From a virus, in the IMG/VR virus record IMGVR_UViG_3300037847_003946, positions 5,835-33,782 of that record: 27,948 nt of DNA; one strand, given 5' to 3'. A model generated the notes under the pieces. It did no database searches and was not told the DNA's origin. It worked only from the letters and a program-made list of their open reading frames with translations. How positions within the stretch are numbered: the stretch's first letter is position 1; each line of letters opens with the position of its first letter. Positions 16,082-24,067 of the stretch are shown here, one piece after another. Made by a program: the position numbers and the translations under genes.

Positions 16082-19000
16082 ATGACTAATTTATTTGAAC
16101 TTTATCGAATTTATGATTCAGCAAGCGAAGAGCAAAAAAATCAACTAAAAAGAACTTACGGTGGCGCTCTTTCAGAGCCTGTTGAAGCGATCTTTAATTT
16201 AGGAGCTTCTACCCTTATCGATACCCCTTACGTACCTCCTACTTCAGGAGTTGCTTTCTTATCTGAAGAAAATCAAAAATACATGTCTGACTTTCAAAAA
16301 GAACCAGAAGGTCTAGAACAAGCCAGAAAACAAAAAAAACAAGCTTCTCAATATCTTCTACAAGATATATACGAAGCTGCTGTGGGCGAAGAAAATGTTG
16401 AAATGAGACAACGAGGGGAATATATGTCTCCAACAATCACAAGGCCTGAAGGTTTAGGACCAAATGTTGTAAGAGAGCTTGGAAGTTTAGGCGCTGCAAT
16501 CATAGGAGTCAATAAAGTAACTGCTCCAATTAAAACTTTTGACAAATTTAAAAAAACAGGTGCGCTTCTTAAAGCTGAAGCTGCAGGTCAACTTGCTCTA
16601 GATCCAATGCAAGATAATTTAGCTAACATTATTGGAGAATGGATTCCTGACGATTCTTGGTTTTCTTCTTTTGAAGAATACATTTTAGAACCTGTTAAAT
16701 ATGATAAAGATGATACAGAATTAGAAGCTCGTATAAAAATGGGAGGAGAGTCTATTCTTGCTGTTTTAGGAATTACTGGAGTAGTTAAATTAGCTGGTGG
16801 AACATATAGGGCAGGTAAAGAACAAATAGGTAAAATTGATACGTCAGGAATAAAAGTTCCAGATGCTTTTATGGAAGTGCTTAAAGACTTAAAAGGCCAA
16901 AGTGCAGAAGTTAAAAAAGCTTTTGTTGATCAAATTAAAACAAGCTACAATAACTCTATTAAAAATAGAAAAAGCAATAAAATTAAAGAATCTTTGATTG
17001 AAAGAAGAAAAAGAGCAGAACAAAGAGGAGACGTACAAAAAGGAACGGCAGACACAGAAGCGTTAGAAGGAGGATGGTTTAATAGTTTAAATTCTAAATA
17101 TTTTGAAAATGAGTTAATGCGAACCGTAGGTGAAAGGTTAAGAGTAACTTTTTCTCCTAGACAAGGAGTGCCTATAAAAATGCATGAAAGGTACTTAAAA
17201 ATGCAAGGATTGCAAGAAAAACAATTTACTGAAATAGCTCATATTATAAGAAACATTGATACATCTTTTGGTTCAACAATTGAAAGACTGTTTGAAAAAA
17301 TACCTACAGTAGGAAGGTCAGAAGAAAGAGATAAAATATTTAAACAAATCGATAATATTTTATACACTGATAGAAGGTTTCCAGCAATAAAAACAAGCAA
17401 AGGTTTTCAGCCTTCTGTAAAACAAACAGAAGAGTTTAATCGTCAATTAAAACTTCTTCCTGAAGAACTTAGAGAACCTGTTAAAACATTACGACAATAT
17501 CAAGATAGCTTATCTCGTAGGCTTTCAATGCTTCCAGATATGGATCCTACGAAAGTAGAAGAAATTATAGATAATCTTGGTTTTTATGTAAGAAAATCTT
17601 ATAAATTAAGAGAAGCAGGAAAATGGTATCCTTCTGGATCATTAGAAAAAGCAGCTAGAATTGATATTAAAAAACAATATTTAGAACAAACAACAAAAGG
17701 AAAAGAATTAAACAGAAGATTAACTGCTCCTCAACAAGAAGGAGAAACATTAGCGCAATATAAAATTCGAGTTTCTTCTGCACAAAAAGAACTAGACACA
17801 GCTATAGATACAATTATAGAAGGACTGGCCAAAGCAGAAAAAGGAAAAGATTATTTTTCTTTAATGGGAGTAAAATCAAAATACTCAAATAAAGGACTAA
17901 ATAATTTATTAAAAGAAAGACTTAAAATGCCTACAAGCGTACAAAAATTCTTAGGTCGTATTGATGATCCTTTAGACAAATTTGAAATTTCAGCAACGAA
18001 AACAGTAAGAAGATTAGAAGAACAAAAATTTTATAACGACATACATGAGCAAGGAAGAGGACTTTATATTTTTAAAGATCTTAATACAGCGCCTTCAGGA
18101 TTTAAAGTACAAATTCCAGAAGGTTATGGTAAGCTTAGCGGTATGTATACCAACGATGCTAATGCAAGATTTATTCAGAACGTAGACGAAATAAGTTTAT
18201 TCATCGGTCAAGGAAACTTTGCAAAATGGGCAAGGGCAGGAGGATTTGTAAAAAGTATAATGCATGCCGTTAATACTATTTATTCTCACGGAACACAGTT
18301 TATTAACGTAGTTGGAGCTGGTATAGGCGCAATGGCAAACGGAAACAATCCGTTTAGTAAAGAATTTGCAAAAGGTTTAGAACTTCTTGTAAAAAGAGGA
18401 GCAAAAACAACAGATAAACAAATACAAAAAGAACTTGCAGAGGCTGCAGAATATAATTTATTTGGTAAGAATATTTTAGCAAGCGAATACACACAAGGAA
18501 TTAAAGAATTTACAAAAGGAAGAAAAGGCAAAACATGGCAAATGCTTGATACTTTGTATCGATTTACAGGTGCTAAATATCTAAACGAAGCATTTACAAC
18601 TGCTTATAGGTCTGGAGATGAATTATTTAAGCTTGGAATGTGGAAACAAGAAACTAAATTTTTTAATAAAATTAATGATCTTTTACCTGAAGATCCTAAG
18701 TTTAACAAATACAGAATAGAAAACACCAAACAAGAAGCATCAGATGTTGTTAGTGGTGTTTTACAAAATTATGATTTTCTTCCTAGAGGAGTAAAAAAAT
18801 TAAGAGGGATTCCTTTAATATCTACCTTCTTTTCTTTTAGTGCTGAATCAATAAGAATGGCTGCTAATACAATGAGAAGAACATTTCAAGAAATAAAACT
18901 AGGTCGTGAAATGATTAAAGATGGAGCAACAGAAGCAGGCCAGTTAATGATGAGAAGAGGAATACGAAGAGGCGCTGCATTTGGTGCTGTTGGTTACTTA

Positions 19001-22000
19001 GCAGAAGGAGGTTATGATAGGCTTACAAAAGACGAAAGAGAGATTGAAGCTAAAGAACATTATAATGTAGGAGTTGCTCCTGACTATCAAAAAGACACAA
19101 ACTTTAGTATTTATGTAGATGATGAAGGATATCCTCATGTTAATGCTACAACCAGATATAATCCATATAATTTTCCTATCTACTTTGTTAGAAGAATAGG
19201 TAAATATTTAACAGATGATGATCCTTTAAAATTAAATCCAAGTCAAGACACTGTAAAAGTTGTTGAAGAGACTATTCTTGATGGCGCTGGTCCTTTTATA
19301 GATAGGTCTTTACTTGCAAATGCAATAAGCGGTCATTTTACATTTTCAGAAAGTGGACAAGGTTATCAAGTAAAAGAAGGATCTACTGAACCAACCTTAA
19401 TAGAAAATCCATTTGATCCAACACAAAAATTTGATACTCGTGGAAATTATATCAGTAATGCAATTTTAAACACTAACAATCTAACGATTCTATTGGCTAG
19501 ATTAGCAGAAGCAACTATGCCAGGAACTATAAAAGCTGTAAAAAGATATAAAGACAGGACAGAAAGAAAAAGCGAAATAGACACTGATCCTGCTTCTCCT
19601 ACATTTGGAAAAAGATTAACTCCTTATAAAGAAGAAATAAACTTAACAAATGAACAAATAAAATTTTGGACTGGTTGGAGTGATATAAAACTAACAACTG
19701 AATATTTAGAAGCACAATATGCAATGACAGCCAGAAAGTTTCAAAAAAGACAAAGGACTATAAAAGAAAAACTAGCTGCTTCTTTTTATGAAGGACAATC
19801 TCCAGAAGATTTTGAAAGACTTGCAATTCAATTAAACGAAGAATATTATGGATATGCTAGAGAATTTGCACAGAAAACGGCAGCTATCACTTGGTTTACA
19901 AAAAACTACAAAACAATAAATGCAAGCCCTGTTAAAGTTTTAAGAGAAGAAGTAGGTTTATCGTTAGAAGAAGCTCTTGAATTAGCCCAAGTAGGAGATC
20001 AAGGATCGGTTACAGGAATTGAATTTTTTACTCCTCTTAAACTTACTCAAGGAGATTTACAGAAGTTTGTTGATTCTGAAAACAAGATGTACTCTGAAGA
20101 ACAAAAAGAATCTCCTTATAGAGCTTTTATAAATGTCAACGAAAAAGTATATAAAGAAATGTCCGCTATTCCTTTATTTGTACATGGAGACGAAGAAAGC
20201 AGAAACGATCCTAGAATATTAAATTTTGATCCAGATGTTTTTGATAAATTAAAAGAAAAATATAAAAGAGATCAAAACTTTGATGGAGGAGAAATATCTT
20301 TTCCTGTTCCCAATGTAGTTGAAGAACCCTCTGAAAGAATCAATCCTTTTACAGGAGAGCCTTACGAAGAACAAATGGAACGACTCGGTTTTGTTGGTGG
20401 AGGAGCTTTAAGAATTATACTTAAAGAAGCTTCAAAGAAAGCAAGTAAAGGCGCTGCAAAACTTGAAAAAGACGAAGAACAAATTATTAAAAATATACAA
20501 GGACCAAAAACTAAAACAGTTCCTACAGATAAAACAGATACAGAACTAGACGAAATATTTGGTCCGTTAAATCTTGGTCCAGAAAAAAGAGCAGAAATTA
20601 AAAGTCAATTAAAAAAAACAAAAGGTGAACCGCTTCCGAAAGCATTAGAAACTGAGCTTGGCATAAGCGCTAAAAATTTAGCAGAAGGAAAAATAAGCTA
20701 TGATGACTTTAGAAAAATTTCGCAAAAAGATATGCAACTATACAGTGGTCCTGTAACAAAAATTCCAGAACTTCCTAAATTAGAAGAAGTAGCTTCTGTT
20801 TTACCAGATAGTAAACTTAAATCTGGAATTTCTGAACTTAATAAAACTTTTAAATCAGGAGAAAAAGTTTCTTTACGTTTAGATATTCCTTCTTATAAAA
20901 ATTATAATACTTGGATTATGACTGTTCATAAACCTAAAGCAGATAAAGTTTTAGGCTATGGCAGAGCAGCAAAAATTAATAATGTTAAGTTTTTCAATAA
21001 AAATCCTGGTGCAGCTCTTTATACTGCTGTAGGAGGAGGTAAAACTCCTAGTGCTGCAATGGATGGTTCTTGGGTAAAACAATCAGAAAAAAGTGTTAGA
21101 GACGAAGCCGTACAAATAATTAAAGGCGGTAAAACTACAAAGTATACAGAAGAACAATTAAAAAACAATCAAGTTAAAGACTGGATTCAAATAAATTATA
21201 ATCCTAGAAGAGCTTCTTTTTTCTACGATAAAAAATTTGGTTTACCTATCGAATCATCAGACGAAGTAATACAAGTTGGAAATGTTGTTCTTGCTAAAAA
21301 TCCAAAAATTGGAAAGCCTACAGAAATAAGTTTAACGGCAGACGTAGCTAAAGCTTTAAATAAAAAATTTAAAACAGACCAATTTAAAAAGGGCCAAAGA
21401 ATTACATTTGTAAAAGGAGGAACAGCTAGAAACTATCGTAAAGAGTACGACAATTATCACAGTTCTGAAAAACAAAAGAAAGACAGGGCGCACAGAAACA
21501 ACGCTAACAGAAAGCTAAAAAGAGAAGGAAGGATTGTAAAAGGTGACGGAAAGGATGTTGATCATAAAGACGGAAATCCTAGAAACAACTCACCAAGTAA
21601 TTTAACTGTTAAGAAAAAAGAAAGCAATCGATCTTTTAGTAGAAGACTCTCTGCAAGAAACGGTGGAGACGCTACAGAACTAAAAAACGATCAAAGACAA
21701 TACGTAGAGTTTTATAATATGGCTGTAAAAGCTGGAATTGCTTATCCAGAAATAGTAGCTGCTCAAGCTAGTTTAGAGTCTTCTCATGGTACTTCTGATT
21801 TAACTACAAAGTACAATAATCCTTTTGGAATTAAAGTTTTAAGAAAAGCAGAAGTTGAAGCAAACCAACCTTCTGTACAAATGAACACAAAAGAAGTTAT
21901 AGATGGCAAAGAAATAGTGTCTAAAGAAACTTTTAGAGTATATGACAGCATACAAGAATCTTTTGAAGGCTATAAAGAAAAAGTAGCTCATCCTAGATAC

Positions 22001-22132
22001 GATGCAATAAGAGAAGCTAAAACTAAAGAAGAGTATGCAAGAGCTATACAAGATGGAGGATATGCTTCTGATCCAGACTATGCTGATAAACTTGTAAATA
22101 TTGCAAACAGATATCAGCCTTTTATAAAATAA
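16082..22132 (+). CDS. Giant virion protein with HNH-like module and C-terminal glucosaminidase
   Basis: The 2016-residue product is the probable large DNA-ejection protein. Most of it is charged helix with hydrophobic, Gly-rich stretches that could insert into membranes (near residues 220-245, 720-760, 905-935 and 960-980). Near residues 1779-1860 is an HNH-nuclease-like module: a basic Arg/Lys/Asn-rich lead, then DVDHKDGNPRNNSPSNL with D1827-H1828 and N1835-N1836. From about residue 1880 to the end is a FlgJ/GH73-type glucosaminidase: AAQASLESSHGTS with the likely catalytic E1899, NNPFGIK, a YDSIQESFEGY segment and GGYASDPDYADKL. This should cut peptidoglycan during entry. The start lacks a clear Shine-Dalgarno site; the context is A-rich. 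Confidence 0.8.
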   Translation: MTNLFELYRIYDSASEEQKNQLKRTYGGALSEPVEAIFNLGASTLIDTPYVPPTSGVAFLSEENQKYMSDFQKEPEGLEQARKQKKQASQYLLQDIYEAAVGEENVEMRQRGEYMSPTITRPEGLGPNVVRELGSLGAAIIGVNKVTAPIKTFDKFKKTGALLKAEAAGQLALDPMQDNLANIIGEWIPDDSWFSSFEEYILEPVKYDKDDTELEARIKMGGESILAVLGITGVVKLAGGTYRAGKEQIGKIDTSGIKVPDAFMEVLKDLKGQSAEVKKAFVDQIKTSYNNSIKNRKSNKIKESLIERRKRAEQRGDVQKGTADTEALEGGWFNSLNSKYFENELMRTVGERLRVTFSPRQGVPIKMHERYLKMQGLQEKQFTEIAHIIRNIDTSFGSTIERLFEKIPTVGRSEERDKIFKQIDNILYTDRRFPAIKTSKGFQPSVKQTEEFNRQLKLLPEELREPVKTLRQYQDSLSRRLSMLPDMDPTKVEEIIDNLGFYVRKSYKLREAGKWYPSGSLEKAARIDIKKQYLEQTTKGKELNRRLTAPQQEGETLAQYKIRVSSAQKELDTAIDTIIEGLAKAEKGKDYFSLMGVKSKYSNKGLNNLLKERLKMPTSVQKFLGRIDDPLDKFEISATKTVRRLEEQKFYNDIHEQGRGLYIFKDLNTAPSGFKVQIPEGYGKLSGMYTNDANARFIQNVDEISLFIGQGNFAKWARAGGFVKSIMHAVNTIYSHGTQFINVVGAGIGAMANGNNPFSKEFAKGLELLVKRGAKTTDKQIQKELAEAAEYNLFGKNILASEYTQGIKEFTKGRKGKTWQMLDTLYRFTGAKYLNEAFTTAYRSGDELFKLGMWKQETKFFNKINDLLPEDPKFNKYRIENTKQEASDVVSGVLQNYDFLPRGVKKLRGIPLISTFFSFSAESIRMAANTMRRTFQEIKLGREMIKDGATEAGQLMMRRGIRRGAAFGAVGYLAEGGYDRLTKDEREIEAKEHYNVGVAPDYQKDTNFSIYVDDEGYPHVNATTRYNPYNFPIYFVRRIGKYLTDDDPLKLNPSQDTVKVVEETILDGAGPFIDRSLLANAISGHFTFSESGQGYQVKEGSTEPTLIENPFDPTQKFDTRGNYISNAILNTNNLTILLARLAEATMPGTIKAVKRYKDRTERKSEIDTDPASPTFGKRLTPYKEEINLTNEQIKFWTGWSDIKLTTEYLEAQYAMTARKFQKRQRTIKEKLAASFYEGQSPEDFERLAIQLNEEYYGYAREFAQKTAAITWFTKNYKTINASPVKVLREEVGLSLEEALELAQVGDQGSVTGIEFFTPLKLTQGDLQKFVDSENKMYSEEQKESPYRAFINVNEKVYKEMSAIPLFVHGDEESRNDPRILNFDPDVFDKLKEKYKRDQNFDGGEISFPVPNVVEEPSERINPFTGEPYEEQMERLGFVGGGALRIILKEASKKASKGAAKLEKDEEQIIKNIQGPKTKTVPTDKTDTELDEIFGPLNLGPEKRAEIKSQLKKTKGEPLPKALETELGISAKNLAEGKISYDDFRKISQKDMQLYSGPVTKIPELPKLEEVASVLPDSKLKSGISELNKTFKSGEKVSLRLDIPSYKNYNTWIMTVHKPKADKVLGYGRAAKINNVKFFNKNPGAALYTAVGGGKTPSAAMDGSWVKQSEKSVRDEAVQIIKGGKTTKYTEEQLKNNQVKDWIQINYNPRRASFFYDKKFGLPIESSDEVIQVGNVVLAKNPKIGKPTEISLTADVAKALNKKFKTDQFKKGQRITFVKGGTARNYRKEYDNYHSSEKQKKDRAHRNNANRKLKREGRIVKGDGKDVDHKDGNPRNNSPSNLTVKKKESNRSFSRRLSARNGGDATELKNDQRQYVEFYNMAVKAGIAYPEIVAAQASLESSHGTSDLTTKYNNPFGIKVLRKAEVEANQPSVQMNTKEVIDGKEIVSKETFRVYDSIQESFEGYKEKVAHPRYDAIREAKTKEEYARAIQDGGYASDPDYADKLVNIANRYQPFIK

Positions 22133-22135
22133 CGC

Positions 22136-22164
22136 TTGACAAATTTTAAAATGGATACTATAAT
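22136..22164 (+). promoter_or_regulatory. Perfect consensus sigma-70 promoter
   Basis: TTGACA at 22136-22141 and TATAAT at 22159-22164 are separated by exactly 17 bases, the ideal bacterial housekeeping promoter. It begins three bases after the stop codon of the 2016-residue gene and points into the downstream membrane-protein, heat-shock and exported-protein genes. Transcription should start near 22171-22173. Confidence 0.85.
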
Positions 22165-22341
22165 ATGTTATTGTACACCGAAGAACAATTAGAAAACGCT
22201 TACGAAATTTATCGAACTCATCAAGCTAGACAAGATTTAAGCTTTATGAGTTTAGAACATTTTCGCTTATTCTATGAGCAACTGGCTGAAGAAGTATTAA
22301 CAGGTGACATAGAGGAGAGTTATAGTGGGTTTTCCATTTGA
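22165..22341 (+). CDS. Small acidic hypothetical protein overlapping next gene
   Basis: The 58-residue product starts MLLYTEEQLENAYEIYRTHQ and includes SFMSLEHFRLFYEQLAEEVL; it is helical and acidic with no membrane segment. The ATG follows the promoter's TATAAT directly, so a transcript from that promoter would begin inside the frame and miss this start. Full-length translation then needs read-through from upstream; a shorter product from an internal start such as the ATG at 22246 is possible. The 3' end overlaps the next gene by 17 bases and contains its ribosome site. Confidence 0.5.
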   Translation: MLLYTEEQLENAYEIYRTHQARQDLSFMSLEHFRLFYEQLAEEVLTGDIEESYSGFSI

Positions 22342-22765
22342 AATAATAACAATGCTTGGTTCTACTTTATTAAGTAGTTTGCTAAGTATATGGTCACAAA
22401 GCAGAAAAGCTAAAGAAGAACAACAAAAACTTCTTATAACGAGAGGTGAGTTTGAGATGAAAGCTAAACAGCAATCTCTTGATCATGGCCTACAAGATAA
22501 AGGCTTTGCTTGGACAAGAAGAATAATAGCATTAACTGCTATATTTGCTATTGTGTTATTACCTAAACTTGTAGCAGTTTTTGCACCAGATGTAGATGTA
22601 ACTGTAGGATTTACAAATTGGAATCCTGGTTTTTGGTTTTTTAGAGATGGAAGAGAGGTTTTTGAATGGATTACATTTCAAGGTTTGGTAATCACGCAGT
22701 TAGATACCAATTTAGTATCGGCTATAATTGGTATGTACTTTGGTGGTAGTTTAGTTAAAAAGTAG
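22325..22765 (+). CDS. Membrane protein, holin candidate
   Basis: The 146-residue product starts at a GTG with AGAGGAGAG five bases upstream. A hydrophobic N-terminal helix (FEIITMLGSTLLSSLLSIW), a charged coiled-coil-like segment (residues 26-58), a clear membrane helix (RRIIALTAIFAIVLLPKLVAV, about 66-86) and a C-terminal hydrophobic helix (LVSAIIGMYFGGSLV) give two or three membrane spans. I recall similar proteins in marine phages, usually left as hypothetical. Topology and location after a strong late promoter make a holin role reasonable, but no holin signature is proven. Confidence 0.65.
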   Translation: MGFPFEIITMLGSTLLSSLLSIWSQSRKAKEEQQKLLITRGEFEMKAKQQSLDHGLQDKGFAWTRRIIALTAIFAIVLLPKLVAVFAPDVDVTVGFTNWNPGFWFFRDGREVFEWITFQGLVITQLDTNLVSAIIGMYFGGSLVKK

Positions 22766-22769
22766 AGGA

Positions 22770-23150
22770 ATGAATATGCAAAATCAAATGGGTGGCTTTC
22801 AAGGAGACATGGATAGGAATGAGGTCGAAATTGATCTTAATAAATTTATGGCGCTCCTTCAAGAAAAGTCTGATCTTAAAGATCGTATAAGGGAACTTGA
22901 AGATGAGAAGAACGATAACCCTTATCAAAAATTTATATTTGTAGCAGAAGCAATAGACAGTTGGAGGATAATTCCAAGAGCTTTCTTATCTATCTATATG
23001 TATCTGTTATATTTTACAACATTCTGGTTCATGGATTTAGCTGAACCGACCTTTGAACAATCAGGATTGATCTCGATTGTTGTGGGTGCTGGCGCAGCTT
23101 GGTTTGGATTATATACAAACAGCCATAAGCCAGATAGTAAAAAAGACTAG
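22770..23150 (+). CDS. Membrane protein with coiled coil
   Basis: The 126-residue product has a charged coiled-coil segment (LNKFMALLQEKSDLKDRIRE, about 24-50), then hydrophobic helices around 70-92 (IPRAFLSIYMYLLYFTTFWF) and 100-117 (GLISIVVGAGAAWFGLY), and a polar tail KPDSKKD. The arrangement differs from classical spanins, which have a single anchor, but fits a holin-like or anti-holin-like partner of the preceding gene. The ATG at 22770 (MNM...) and the ATG at 22776 are both possible starts. Confidence 0.65.
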   Translation: MNMQNQMGGFQGDMDRNEVEIDLNKFMALLQEKSDLKDRIRELEDEKNDNPYQKFIFVAEAIDSWRIIPRAFLSIYMYLLYFTTFWFMDLAEPTFEQSGLISIVVGAGAAWFGLYTNSHKPDSKKD

Positions 23151-23162
23151 AGGTAAAAACTA

Positions 23163-23342
23163 ATGAGTTTAATATTATTTTTAATAATTATCGTCATGGG
23201 TATTATGTGGCATTGTGAGCCAAACATGATGCGAGACATGGTTGCTAAATCTAAAATTGTTTTAGAAAAAGCAAAAGTTCTTGTAGTCAAATGTAAAAAA
23301 TACTTAGTAGATATAAAAGATTTGTTTAAGTATAAAGGGTAA
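23163..23342 (+). CDS. Small membrane-anchored protein
   Basis: The 59-residue product starts with a strong hydrophobic helix (MSLILFLIIIVMGIMW) followed by a basic helical tail (VLEKAKVLVVKCKKYLVD). AGAGGT upstream is the ribosome site, and the start is 12 bases after the preceding stop codon. A single N-terminal anchor with a charged tail resembles inner-membrane spanin or holin-accessory proteins, though the tail is short. It is too small to assign a role. Confidence 0.55.
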   Translation: MSLILFLIIIVMGIMWHCEPNMMRDMVAKSKIVLEKAKVLVVKCKKYLVDIKDLFKYKG

Positions 23343-23362
23343 TCTTTATCTTAACAATAGGA

Positions 23363-23397
23363 GTCTCTTAGAACGCTCATATGGAGGTCTGAGAGGC
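23363..23397 (+). promoter_or_regulatory. Hairpin in the leader of the heat-shock gene
   Basis: GTCTCTTAG (23363-23371) pairs with CTGAGAGGC (23389-23397) over nine pairs, two of them G-U; a small CTC/GAG stem can form inside. It ends 41 bases before the ATG of the small heat-shock gene. No U-tract follows. It could be a processing site, a weak attenuator or a temperature-sensitive leader; none is proven. Confidence 0.45.
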
Positions 23398-23438
23398 ATT
23401 TATAAACAGCATTCTTGCTTATAATAAGGAGAAGAAAA

Positions 23439-23882
23439 ATGGTCAGAAAAAGAAATGACTTTTATGGAATGGTGGATTTTAGAGATCCAATATTTTCATC
23501 ATTGTTTGTAGGATTTGATGGTCTTTTTAAGAACATGTCAGAAATGTCAGCAGGTTCTAAAAGCCTACCAAGTTATCCACCTTACAATGTACTTCAAGAC
23601 GGAGATGATTACGTAATTGAAATCGCTCTGGCAGGTATCAAGAAAAAAGATATCGATATTACATCACAAGAAAACACTTTAACAGTTTCTTACGAATCAT
23701 CAGAAGATGAAAGTAATAACAAACTGTACAAAGGTATTGCACAAAGATCTTTCAAAAGACAATTTAATTTGTCTGAAGACATAGAGATTGAAGGTGCAAG
23801 TTTTGTCGATGGTATGTTAAATATTTTCTTGAAGAAAATAATTCCTGAAGAGAAGAAACCCAAAAAAATAAAAATTAAATAG
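23439..23882 (+). CDS. IbpA-like small heat-shock protein (Hsp20)
   Basis: The 147-residue product has the alpha-crystallin domain over about residues 43-135. It resembles E. coli IbpA in N-terminal style (SSLFVGFDGLF), in YPPYNV at the domain start, in LYKGIAQRSFKRQF in the middle, in the A-x3-G-x-L signature (ASFVDGML), and in IPEEKKPKKIKI near the end with the I-x-I anchor. Such proteins hold unfolding proteins for refolding by host chaperones; in a phage this could protect structural proteins during late infection. I chose the ATG at 23439 behind AAGGAGAAG over an in-frame TTG at 23415. A leader hairpin lies upstream. Confidence 0.9.
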   Translation: MVRKRNDFYGMVDFRDPIFSSLFVGFDGLFKNMSEMSAGSKSLPSYPPYNVLQDGDDYVIEIALAGIKKKDIDITSQENTLTVSYESSEDESNNKLYKGIAQRSFKRQFNLSEDIEIEGASFVDGMLNIFLKKIIPEEKKPKKIKIK

Positions 23883-23889
23883 TGATAAA

Positions 23890-24042
23890 GTGGAATACGA
23901 TTTTGAAAGGAAATGGACAAGAGTGAACAAGGAATATCTTGCGACTTTAGTTGATGATCACCAAAGGTATCGTTTTATGTTTCGAGTTTTATTTGCTTAT
24001 TTAATTTTTGACATTATCGTACACTTAGGATTACTAAATTAA
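23890..24042 (+). CDS. Tiny protein with C-terminal membrane helix
   Basis: The frame from GTG 23890 gives 50 residues starting MEYDFERKWTRVNKEYL and ending in a membrane helix (RVLFAYLIFDIIVHLGLL). The ribosome site is weak. A second in-frame GTG at 23923, behind an AAAGGA-like sequence, would give a 39-residue form. Tail-anchored topology, intact frame and fit between neighbours support it; the function is unknown. Confidence 0.45.
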   Translation: MEYDFERKWTRVNKEYLATLVDDHQRYRFMFRVLFAYLIFDIIVHLGLLN

Positions 24043-24067
24043 TTTATGCTGAAGAGGAGAGCAGTAT

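Noticed and set aside
16082-22132. N4-type virion RNA polymerase
   Set aside because: The large size prompted the idea, but no polymerase motifs are visible; the recognisable domains are HNH-like and glucosaminidase.
23399-23425. Possible second promoter with TATAAT at 23420
   Set aside because: No -35 hexamer is found at the right distance (TTTATA is only 15 bases upstream); AT-rich DNA gives many such boxes by chance.
23415-23438. TTG start extending the heat-shock protein by 8 residues
   Set aside because: The added codons cover the ribosome site AAGGAG; the ATG at 23439 is correctly spaced from it.
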